DNA of 18,137 nt from UBA11373 sp046714175. Its GTDB lineage: Bacteria > Actinomycetota > Acidimicrobiia > Spongiisociales > UBA11373. The translations under genes were made by a program, and so were the position numbers. Every line of letters starts with the position of its first letter. The stretch's first letter is position 1. Shown piece by piece: positions 6,528-13,034 of the stretch. The notes below the pieces were generated by a model. It did not search any database. It was not told where the DNA came from and was given only the letters and a program-made list of their open reading frames with translations. The DNA lies in the NCBI GenBank assembly GCA_046714175.1, contig JBKKBI010000002.1, positions 1 through 18,137 on the forward strand, written 5' to 3'.

Positions 6528-7451
6528 CTACTCGGAGAGGAGCCCGTTGTCGACCAGCCACTCTCGGGCAAGGACGTCCGCATCCTCGGCATCGATGCCG
6601 TAGCGCCTATTGAGCTCAGAGAGCTCGGCCGTGGTGAGCAGCGCCGACACCTCGTCGAGCAGCGCCACCAGTTCGTCTCCATAGGCGGCGATGATCTCGT
6701 CGGTGGTGATGGGGACGATGTTCTCTGCTGGCTGCAGGCTGCGATCGTCGACGAGGAGGACGAAGCCCTTGGCGGCGATCACCCCGTCAGAGGTGTAGAG
6801 CACGGCGACGTCGATTTCGCCGCCTTCGAGTGCGGCCACCGTTATCGGCCCGCCCGAGTCCAGCGGCCGGAACTCGGCGAATTCCAGGCCGTACACCTGC
6901 TCGAGTCCGGGGAGGCACAGTGGACGCTGGGGGCACTCCGCCGGCCCCCCCAGGATCAGGGTTCCGTTGTGGGCGGCGAGATCGCTCACCGTGGTCACGC
7001 CCAGGGCGGCCGCGGTCGCGGCGGTGACCACGAATCCGTTCTTGTCCTCCCCCGGCGCATAGGCCAGGGCCACCAACCCGTCATCGGCGATCGCCGCCAC
7101 CAAGGCGGCGTACGTCGTATCTTGGTCCGTGGTCGGTGTGCCCCCCTCATGGATGAGCAGGGTCCCGGTGTATTCGACCATCAGGTCGATCTGGCCATCC
7201 TTCAAAGCCGGGTTTACGATCTCACGCGTGCCGAGGTTGAAGGCTCGCTCCACCGGGTAGCCGGCCGCCTCCAGGACCTGGGCATAGATCTCGGCCAGGA
7301 TCACTTGCTCGCCAAAGTTGGTCGAGCCCACCGTGATCGTCGGTCCTTCTTTGGTGCCGTCTCCCGATCCATCATCGCCACAGGCGCTCGCCACGAGCGC
7401 CATGGCGATCAGGATCGCCCCAACGGCCCAACTGCGGATGGGTGTCCGCAT
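6528..7451 (-). CDS. proX: Osmoprotectant ABC transporter substrate-binding lipoprotein
   Basis: 307 residues. The lipoprotein signal peptide ends in the lipobox ASAC (C24), so the protein is anchored outside the membrane. The mature protein is an OpuAC/ProX-type binding protein: TITVGSTNFGEQVILAEIYA, then AFNLGTREIVNPALKDGQID and LMVEYTGTLL, all typical of quaternary-amine (glycine betaine, choline, carnitine) receptors. A Cys pair (C-x5-C, in PAECPQRPLC) probably forms a disulfide and is common in actinobacterial members. The exact ligand cannot be read from sequence. It is the last gene of the proV-proW-proZ-proX set; only 3 nt separate it from the preceding permease stop. AGGAG lies 6 nt before the ATG, a strong ribosome site suited to high expression of the receptor. 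Confidence 0.92.
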   Translation of the reverse strand: MRTPIRSWAVGAILIAMALVASACGDDGSGDGTKEGPTITVGSTNFGEQVILAEIYAQVLEAAGYPVERAFNLGTREIVNPALKDGQIDLMVEYTGTLLIHEGGTPTTDQDTTYAALVAAIADDGLVALAYAPGEDKNGFVVTAATAAALGVTTVSDLAAHNGTLILGGPAECPQRPLCLPGLEQVYGLEFAEFRPLDSGGPITVAALEGGEIDVAVLYTSDGVIAAKGFVLLVDDRSLQPAENIVPITTDEIIAAYGDELVALLDEVSALLTTAELSELNRRYGIDAEDADVLAREWLVDNGLLSE

Positions 7452-7454
7452 GGG

Positions 7455-8240
7455 TCACTCCTCTCGATTGCTGGGAACGGAGGCGGCGGTGCCACCTCTC
7501 CACGGCATAACGGGGGGAGGATTCAGGATGTTCCCGGCTTTGGCGATGCTGCGTAGCGGGGCCGGCACCAGCAGGCGTCCGGCGCGGCCGACTGCCTGGT
7601 CGGTGGCCAGGGCCAGCAACACGACCAGCACGGCACCGGCGGTGATCTCGACGGAGTCGCGAACCGCGAAGCCGTCGACGATGAACCGCCCCAGGCCCCC
7701 GTATGCGACCAGGGCCCCGAGGGGAGCGGTGGCCACCACCTGCACGGCGGTGACCCGGATCCCCTCCAGGATCACCGGTGACGCCAGCGGGAGTTCGACC
7801 CGGGCGAGGATGGCGGCTCCGTTCATGCCCATGCCGCGGGCGGACTCCACCACCTCGGGATCCACGGCGCGGATTCCGGCATGGGTGTTGCTGAATAGCG
7901 GAGGCAGCGCCAGGGCGAATAGCGCCACCAGGGTCGGGAGGAACCCGAGCCCGCTGTCGATGAACGGCGACGCTTCGGCGAGTCGGATCGTGAACGGAAG
8001 CGCCAGGGCGACGATGCCGAATGAGGGCAGCGCACGGCCGACGTTCACCAGCGACACAGCCACCAAGCCACCCCGGCCGCGATGTCCGAGCCACGCGGCC
8101 GCGGGAAGGGCGATCGCAGCCGCCAGGCCCATGGCCGATGCCGAAACCGCGATGTGTTGCCAGGTGCGGTGCAGATACCCGGCCTCACCAGCCCAGTTGT
8201 CCCCGAACCACTGCACGAGGTCGCCCAGGAACTCGATCAT
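7455..8240 (-). CDS. proZ: Osmoprotectant ABC transporter permease (second)
   Basis: 261 residues, an integral membrane permease of the OpuCB/OpuCD/ProW class. Several hydrophobic spans are visible (for example VSASAMGLAAAIALPAAAWL and LPTLVALFALALPPLF). The EAA loop ESARGMGMNGAAILARVELPLASP contacts the ATPase. The C-terminal extension (PAPLRSIAKAGNILNPPP onward) is hydrophilic. ATG at 8240 is chosen because ATGA overlaps the stop of the first permease by 4 bp, and MIEFLGDLVQWFGDN matches the usual N terminus; an upstream extension of 8 codons is not needed. It probably forms a heterodimer with the first permease to make the membrane channel of a glycine betaine-type importer. Confidence 0.9.
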   Translation of the reverse strand: MIEFLGDLVQWFGDNWAGEAGYLHRTWQHIAVSASAMGLAAAIALPAAAWLGHRGRGGLVAVSLVNVGRALPSFGIVALALPFTIRLAEASPFIDSGLGFLPTLVALFALALPPLFSNTHAGIRAVDPEVVESARGMGMNGAAILARVELPLASPVILEGIRVTAVQVVATAPLGALVAYGGLGRFIVDGFAVRDSVEITAGAVLVVLLALATDQAVGRAGRLLVPAPLRSIAKAGNILNPPPVMPWRGGTAASVPSNREE

Positions 8241-8896
8241 GCGGTGACCCCACGGCGAGCCCACGGGGTGAGCATCCGGGTGATCGCCACCAGGGTGAGG
8301 TCGAGAGTGACCGCGAGGAGCACCGACAACCCCGTGCCGAGCACGATCTCGGTATCGAAGAAGCGGCTCAGGCCGCGCAGGATGAAAAAGCCCACGCCGC
8401 CCTGTCCGATCAGCGCGGTGACCGTGACCAGACCCACCGTGGTGACCGCAGCGATACGGACTCCCGCCATGATCACCGGCAGCGCCAGCGGGATCTCAAT
8501 TGCGAACAACAGCTCTCTGCGGCCATACCCCATGCCGCGGGCCGCCTCGACCACCGCAGGATCCACCCCCCGGATTCCGGCGACGATGTTGCGCACCAGG
8601 ATGAGAAGGGTGTACGACACCAGGCCGATCTCGGCGGTGAGCAGGGAGAAGCCAGTGATCGGAACCAGGAAGGCGAACAGGGCGAGCGAGGGAATCGTGT
8701 ACAGCGTCGCGGTGATCCATGTGATCGGCGACAGCGCCCCCGGCCAGCGCAGGCCGGCGGCGGCGAGTAGCAGCGAAAGCGCCAACCCCACACCGAGGGC
8801 GATCCCGGTGAGCACGAGGTGCTCGATGACCCGGTGCTGGATCTCGTCGAGATGATCGACGATCCAGCCCCAATCGACGAATGCGCGGGCGATCAC
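8237..8896 (-). CDS. proW: Osmoprotectant ABC transporter permease (first)
   Basis: 219 residues from GTG 8896. It is a membrane permease of the same family as the next gene. Clear hydrophobic spans include IEHLVLTGIALGVGLALSLL and the segment around LYTIPSLALFAFLVPITGF. The EAA motif EAARGMGYGRRELLFAIEIPLALP lies near the middle. TVTALIGQGGVGFFILRGL is the conserved segment after it. The GTG start overlaps the proV stop as GTGA (8893-8896), and the family N terminus begins there; the 68 upstream codons of the open frame overlap proV and have no membrane character. It lacks any fused binding domain, so substrate delivery depends on the separate proX lipoprotein. Confidence 0.9.
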   Translation of the reverse strand: MIARAFVDWGWIVDHLDEIQHRVIEHLVLTGIALGVGLALSLLLAAAGLRWPGALSPITWITATLYTIPSLALFAFLVPITGFSLLTAEIGLVSYTLLILVRNIVAGIRGVDPAVVEAARGMGYGRRELLFAIEIPLALPVIMAGVRIAAVTTVGLVTVTALIGQGGVGFFILRGLSRFFDTEIVLGTGLSVLLAVTLDLTLVAITRMLTPWARRGVTA

Positions 8897-9993
8897 GAGG
8901 TCACCGTTCGGCTGATCGCCTCGACGCTGATCATGCCGAGGTAGCGATCGTCGTCGTCGAACACCGGCGCCACCCGAGTGTGTCCTGTGATGGCCGCGTC
9001 CAGGGCGTCGCGCAACGAGTCGGTGCTGCGCAACCGCACCACGAACGGCCGGGGGGTGATTGCTGCGATTGGACCGGTCGCCTCGTGACCCCAGGCCCAC
9101 CCGAGCAGCGCTCCCTCGGCGACGATTCCGAACCAGTCCACCCCTTCGCGCGCCATCACCGCCACCGCGGCGGCGGCACTTTCGCCACGCTCCACCACCG
9201 GTCCCGGCTCCAGTGCGATATCGGCGACCTTGATCAGGGACAGCCGTTTGATGCCCCGATCCGAGCCGAGAAAGCCCTCGACGAAGGCATTGGCCGGGGC
9301 GCGCAGGATCTCCGCGGGTGGGGCGTACTGCTGCAGCAAACCGCCGCCGGCGAGGATGGCGACCCGATCGGCAAGCTTGATCGCCTCATCGATGTCGTGC
9401 GTGACCAGCACGATCGTCTTGCCCAGCCGGGCCTGCACCGCCAGTAACTCGTCCTGGAGCCGGCTGCGCAGAATCGGATCGACGGCGCCAAACGGCTCGT
9501 CCATGAGCAGGACCGGCGGATCGGCGGCGAGGGCGCGGGCAACACCCACCCGTTGTCGCTGCCCCCCCGAGAGCTCGGCGGGGTAGCGGGCGCACAACTC
9601 GGGATCCAGGCCCAGCAAGTCGACCAGGATCGCAATTCGCTCATCGATGGCCCCTCGATTCCAGCCGAGTAAACGGGGCACGGTGGCGATGTTGTCGGCC
9701 ACGGTGCGGTGCGGGAACAAACCCACCTGCTGGATGACGTACCCGATGCCGCGGCGGAGCTCGGACTCGGGAAGCCCGGCGACATCCCGGCCGTTGACGC
9801 GGATGGTTCCCGAGGTCGGGGCGATCAGACGGTTGATCATCTTCAGCGTGGTCGTCTTTCCGCAGCCCGAGGGTCCGACCAGGGCCACGATTTCTCCGTC
9901 GGCGATGGACAGGTCGAGCGAGGTCACCGCCGGGGCGGCCGCGCCGGGATACGACTTGCCGACTGCACGCAGTTCGATCATCGGATCGCCCAA
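8893..9993 (-). CDS. proV: Osmoprotectant ABC transporter ATP-binding protein with CBS domains
   Basis: 366 residues. Nucleotide-binding domain: Walker A GPSGCGKTT (40-48), Q-loop IQQVGLFP, signature LSGGQRQRVG (141-150), Walker B VLLMDEP (161-167) and H-loop THD (H199). The C-terminal ~125 residues form a tandem CBS module. In OpuA/OpuC systems this module senses ionic strength or cyclic di-AMP and gates transport; the sensing mode here is inferred. The start is TTG at 9993. A strong GGAGGTG (10007 down to 10001 on the plus numbering) sits 7-8 nt upstream, whereas the ATG at 9981 would be about 20 nt away. It is the first gene of the four-gene transporter operon and lies 42 nt after metK. 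Its Shine-Dalgarno is part of an inverted repeat. Confidence 0.93.
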   Translation of the reverse strand: MGDPMIELRAVGKSYPGAAAPAVTSLDLSIADGEIVALVGPSGCGKTTTLKMINRLIAPTSGTIRVNGRDVAGLPESELRRGIGYVIQQVGLFPHRTVADNIATVPRLLGWNRGAIDERIAILVDLLGLDPELCARYPAELSGGQRQRVGVARALAADPPVLLMDEPFGAVDPILRSRLQDELLAVQARLGKTIVLVTHDIDEAIKLADRVAILAGGGLLQQYAPPAEILRAPANAFVEGFLGSDRGIKRLSLIKVADIALEPGPVVERGESAAAAVAVMAREGVDWFGIVAEGALLGWAWGHEATGPIAAITPRPFVVRLRSTDSLRDALDAAITGHTRVAPVFDDDDRYLGMISVEAISRTVTS

Positions 9994-10000
9994 CAGCCAC

Positions 10001-10029
10001 CACCTCCGTGCGCCGAGCCTAGGGAGGTG
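10001..10029 (-). promoter_or_regulatory. Inverted repeat sequestering proV Shine-Dalgarno
   Basis: On the transcribed strand, CACCTCC (10029-10023) is followed 15 nt later by GGAGGTG (10007-10001), a perfect 7-bp stem. The 3' arm is the proV ribosome-binding site. In read-through mRNA from metK the site would be paired and translation lowered. TAGGCT (10021-10016) in the loop fits a -10 consensus. Transcripts starting below it would lack the 5' arm and leave the site open. The stem is seen; the switching model is inference. Confidence 0.45.
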
Positions 10030-10035
10030 CCGCTC

Positions 10036-11229
10036 TCAGGCGCCGACAGTGGCGGCGAGGGCGGCGGCGAGCATCGGAGCGCGGTCGACGCGTTCCCAGG
10101 TGAAGTGACCCGGGGGTTCACCCGGGGTGCGGCCGAAGTGTCCGTGCACAGCGGTGGGGAGGTAGATGGGACGGCGCAGGTCGAGGATGTCGATGATCGT
10201 CCCCGGGGTGAGCCGGCCGAACACCTGACCGATGGCAGCCTCGATGCGCTCCTCGGGAATGCCGTCGACGCTGGTCCCGCGGCAATCGATGGCAAGCATG
10301 GTCGGGTCGGGGACGCCGATCGCGTAGCCGAGGCGGACCTCACACTCCCGGGCCAGGCCGGCGGCGACCACGTTCTTGGCGATGTAGCGCGCCATGTACG
10401 CCGCCGAGCGGTCCACCTTGGAGGGATCCTTGCCGCTGAAGGCGCCTCCGCCATGGCGCGCCCAGCCGCCGTAGGTGTCGACGATGATCTTGCGGCCGGT
10501 GAGGCCGGTGTCACCCGCAGGCCCGCCCCGGGAGAAGCGCCCGGTGGGATTGACGTGCACCACCGTCGAGTCGTCCCACCACTGTCCGAGTACCGGACGG
10601 AGCACCTCGGCGATGACCATCTCGCGGAGTTCGGCCTGACGCTCGTCCCAGCGAGGGCCGTGCTGGGTGGAGAGCACCACCGACGAGATGCCGATCGGCT
10701 CGCCGTCGCGGTATTCGACCGTCACCTGGCTCTTGGCGTCGGGACGGAGCTCGGGAACCGCACCCGAGACCCTCACCGCCGCCTGCCGGGCCACCAGGCC
10801 CTGGGCGAGCATGATCGGGAGCGGCATCAGTTCCGGGGTGTCGGCGACCGCGTAGCCGAACATCATCCCCTGATCTCCGGCGCCCATCTCCTCGTGCGCC
10901 GCGACCCCCCGGGCGATGTCGGGGCTCTGCTCCTGGACGACGACATGGATCCGGGCCGCGGCGGCATCGAAGCCGGCTGCGTCGGAGGTATAGCCGATGT
11001 CGTGCAGGGTTTGACGCGCCACCTGCTCGAGGTCGATGTCCGCGGAAGACGTGATCTCACCTGCGATGACTCCGAATCCGGCGGTGAGGAGCACCTCGCA
11101 CGCCACCCGGGCTGTGGGATCGGCGGCCAGAACCGCGTCGAGGATGGCGTCGGAGACCTGGTCGCAGGCTTTGTCGGGATGGCCCATCGCCACGGACTCC
11201 GAGGTGAATTGGGTGCGACGCGAGCGCAA
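10036..11229 (-). CDS. metK: S-adenosylmethionine synthetase
   Basis: 397 residues, full family length. It makes SAM from methionine and ATP in the cytoplasm, usually as a tetramer. Motifs: FTSESVAMGHPDK (H17, D19 for ATP/Mg), GAGDQG (116-121), NPTGRFSRGGPAGDTGLTGRK and the loop GGGAFSGKDPSKVDRSAAY. Residue 15 is Met where the family almost always has Glu (the E of xEGHPDK), and the usual Ile after K20 is Ala. The core catalytic His, Asp and Lys residues are otherwise present. The only start compatible with the N terminus is TTG at 11229. An AGGCAGG-like ribosome site lies a few nt upstream, inside a hairpin. The nitroreductase stop is 28 nt upstream, too close for any known SAM riboswitch. 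Confidence 0.95.
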   Translation of the reverse strand: MRSRRTQFTSESVAMGHPDKACDQVSDAILDAVLAADPTARVACEVLLTAGFGVIAGEITSSADIDLEQVARQTLHDIGYTSDAAGFDAAAARIHVVVQEQSPDIARGVAAHEEMGAGDQGMMFGYAVADTPELMPLPIMLAQGLVARQAAVRVSGAVPELRPDAKSQVTVEYRDGEPIGISSVVLSTQHGPRWDERQAELREMVIAEVLRPVLGQWWDDSTVVHVNPTGRFSRGGPAGDTGLTGRKIIVDTYGGWARHGGGAFSGKDPSKVDRSAAYMARYIAKNVVAAGLARECEVRLGYAIGVPDPTMLAIDCRGTSVDGIPEERIEAAIGQVFGRLTPGTIIDILDLRRPIYLPTAVHGHFGRTPGEPPGHFTWERVDRAPMLAAALAATVGA

Positions 11230-11233
11230 ACGG

Positions 11234-11258
11234 GCCTGCCTGATGGGTTAGGGCAGGC
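11234..11258 (-). promoter_or_regulatory. Hairpin linking nitroreductase stop and metK ribosome site
   Basis: GCCTGCC (11258-11252 on the mRNA strand) pairs perfectly with GGCAGGC (11240-11234) across an 11-nt loop. The 5' arm begins at the last base of the upstream TAG stop. The 3' arm contains the metK Shine-Dalgarno-like GGCAGG, 4 nt before the TTG. Ribosomes finishing the nitroreductase would melt the stem, suggesting translational coupling. This is inferred from geometry only. Confidence 0.4.
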
Positions 11259-11869
11259 TAGTCGCCGCCCATGGCCCGCTCCTCGCCGTGCCAGCGATCG
11301 TCGTGCACCCGCGAGGCTGGGGCGCGTCTCTGCCGTCGTCGGCGGCGGCGGCGGCGTGTTTCCGCCCCGGGGTGCCCGATCGTGACCACTCCGACCACTA
11401 TGACCGCGTCGGGGATGGCGAGCAGTGGGCGCAGGGCGGTGGTGCGGTGCCCGCCGAGAAACCCGGCGGCGAGGTCACGGTCCACTGCGGCCAGCAACAG
11501 CGCCATCAGGGCCGCACCGGCATCCACCCACCACCACGGCACCGCGTCGAGAACCGCGGGATCCTTGTCGGGCTCGTTGTAGCGCTGCCGGTAGATGTCC
11601 GGTTCGGCGCACACCACCAGGTGGGCGGCGGCGGTGGAGAGCCAGGGGTCGAATCCGCGCTCAGTCCACTCGCCTTCGCCGCAGGCGGCGGCCGCCGCGG
11701 CGATGCGCTCCGGAGCGGTGATGGTGACGATCGCAATCCCTGCGGCGTTGCCGGCGGTGGGGGCGGACAGACCGGCGGAGACGATGAAGTCCAGATCGGC
11801 GGGCGCAATGCCCGCCCCGGTGTAGTGCCGCACCATGCGTCGGCGCCAAAACGCCTCCGCCAGGTCCAT
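11258..11869 (-). CDS. FMN-dependent nitroreductase-family protein
   Basis: 203 residues. The N-terminal RRRMVRHYTGAGIAPADLDFIVSAG matches the RRSVRxY FMN-phosphate motif of the nitroreductase fold; SAPTAGNAAG supplies the second flavin contact. A central tryptophan-rich helix start (VPWWWVDAGAALMALLLAA) and ATP-independent flavin motifs such as GFLGGH...LLAIPDAVIVVGVVTIGHP fit the family. Likely an NAD(P)H:FMN oxidoreductase; the substrate is unknown. The C terminus has an unusual run of eight arginines (172-179) plus QRR, before APASRVHDDRW, which resembles the usual VVHxDRW ending. So the arginines look like expansion of a normally short basic linker. ATG at 11869 lies 10 nt after the pntAA stop, with no clear Shine-Dalgarno; translation may be coupled. 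Confidence 0.85.
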   Translation of the reverse strand: MDLAEAFWRRRMVRHYTGAGIAPADLDFIVSAGLSAPTAGNAAGIAIVTITAPERIAAAAAACGEGEWTERGFDPWLSTAAAHLVVCAEPDIYRQRYNEPDKDPAVLDAVPWWWVDAGAALMALLLAAVDRDLAAGFLGGHRTTALRPLLAIPDAVIVVGVVTIGHPGAETRRRRRRRRQRRAPASRVHDDRWHGEERAMGGD

Positions 11870-11879
11870 CAGCGGGCCG

Positions 11880-12998
11880 TCATCGGGCGGCGGCGAGCGA
11901 GTCCCGAACCCGGGAGTCCACCACCTCGCCCCCGGCCGTGACCCGGCAGCCGCGTGCGATCTCGTCGCTCGGTTCGGGATCGAAGCCGCCTGTCTTCACG
12001 AGATGATCGAACAGGCTGGTGACGTTGCGGCTGAACATCTCCGAGGCATTCCCCGCGGCCGCCGACGCCAGATCGGTCGGACCGAGAATGGTGACCGCAT
12101 TCCGCAGGGTCAGTTGATCGGCCACGGTTACCTCGCAGTTGCCGCCGGTGGCGGCGGCGAGGTCGATCACCACTGCTCCGGGGCGCATCGTGTCGACCAT
12201 CGCCGTGGTGACCAGCACCGGGGCGCGCCGCCCCGGCACCTGAGCGGTGGTGATCACGACGTCCGCGGCGGCGACGGCAGACGCCAGGGCGTCCTGCTGG
12301 GCGCGGCGGGTGGCCTCGTCGACCTCGGCGGCATAGCCGCCCGCCGCCTGGGCCGTGTCCGCCACCGGACCGCCCACGAACCTGGCGCCCAGGCTCTCGA
12401 TCTGTTCGCGCGCCGCGGGCCGGATGTCATACCCGGATACCACCGCGCCGAGGCGCTTGGCGGTGGCGATCGCCTGCAGCCCGGCGACTCCGGCTCCGAG
12501 AACCAGCACCGCGGCGGGGCGAATGGTGCCGGCTGCGGTGGTCATCATGGGGAAGAATCGCGGCAGCGTGCGGGCGGCGAGCAACACCGCTTCGTAACCG
12601 GCGGCGGTGGCTTGACTGGATAGGACGTCCATCGACTGGGCGAGCGTCGTGCGCGGCACCAGTTCCAGGGCGAAAGCCGTGGCACCGGCAGCGGCGATCG
12701 CGGCGACATTGTTCGGATCGCCCAGCGGGTCGAGTAGCGCGATGACCGCTTTCGCCCCGGCAAGGTCGGCGGCAGCCAGCGGGCCGATGGCGAAAAGTAC
12801 ATCACCGCCGGTGGTGGCCTGCGCGACCACCCTGGCTCCAGCAGCGGAGTACGCGTCGTCGGAAAAACCGGCCGCTACCCCGCATCCGGCGGGCACGATG
12901 ACTTCGTGGCCAGCCGCGACCAGATGCTGCACTTCTTTGGGCACGAGGGCAACGCGGCGCTCCCCGGGGCGCAGGTCACGGTGCAGGCGAAGTTGCAT
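11880..12998 (-). CDS. pntAA: NAD(P) transhydrogenase subunit alpha-1 (NAD-binding domain I)
   Basis: 372 residues, the soluble NAD(H)-binding domain I of the proton-translocating transhydrogenase. The split, alpha-1-only architecture resembles Rhodospirillum rubrum. The RDQ loop is intact (PRTTLAQSMDVLSSQA: R116, Q121, D124). The Rossmann glycine motif VLGAGVAGLQAIATAKRLGA lies near 165-184. FPMMTTAAG is also typical of split-type proteins. The enzyme normally uses the proton gradient to reduce NADP with NADH, but needs membrane domain II (PntAB/PntB) and NADP-binding domain III. Neither is in the window; the next genes are a nitroreductase and metK. The partners may lie elsewhere, or this may be a stand-alone relative. 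Its position after gnd-zwf fits NADPH supply. ATG at 12998 has no Shine-Dalgarno; a TACCCT -10 lies 7 nt upstream, so it may be leaderless. Confidence 0.9.
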   Translation of the reverse strand: MQLRLHRDLRPGERRVALVPKEVQHLVAAGHEVIVPAGCGVAAGFSDDAYSAAGARVVAQATTGGDVLFAIGPLAAADLAGAKAVIALLDPLGDPNNVAAIAAAGATAFALELVPRTTLAQSMDVLSSQATAAGYEAVLLAARTLPRFFPMMTTAAGTIRPAAVLVLGAGVAGLQAIATAKRLGAVVSGYDIRPAAREQIESLGARFVGGPVADTAQAAGGYAAEVDEATRRAQQDALASAVAAADVVITTAQVPGRRAPVLVTTAMVDTMRPGAVVIDLAAATGGNCEVTVADQLTLRNAVTILGPTDLASAAAGNASEMFSRNVTSLFDHLVKTGGFDPEPSDEIARGCRVTAGGEVVDSRVRDSLAAAR

Positions 12999-13005
12999 TG
13001 GCGCG

Positions 13006-13030
13006 AGGGTAACGCCACGCGGCCTGGCGT
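13006..13030 (-). promoter_or_regulatory. Candidate pntAA promoter with adjoining inverted repeat
   Basis: TACCCT (13011-13006) fits TANNNT and is 7 nt from the pntAA ATG, implying a leaderless start. Directly upstream is an inverted repeat ACGCCA (13012-13017) / TGGCGT (13025-13030) with a 7-nt spacer, placed where a -35 region would be. It could be an operator or a stem after zwf. No U tract follows it, so a terminator is unlikely. Confidence 0.35.
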
Positions 13031-13034
13031 CCGA

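Noticed and set aside
11230..11257. SAM riboswitch before metK
   Set aside because: Only 28 nt separate metK from the upstream stop, too short for the known SAM riboswitch classes; only a simple hairpin is present.
9709..11385. Plus-strand open frame (558 residues) opposite proV, metK and nitroreductase
   Set aside because: It lies antisense to three well-supported genes and crosses their boundaries; it has no recognisable domain.
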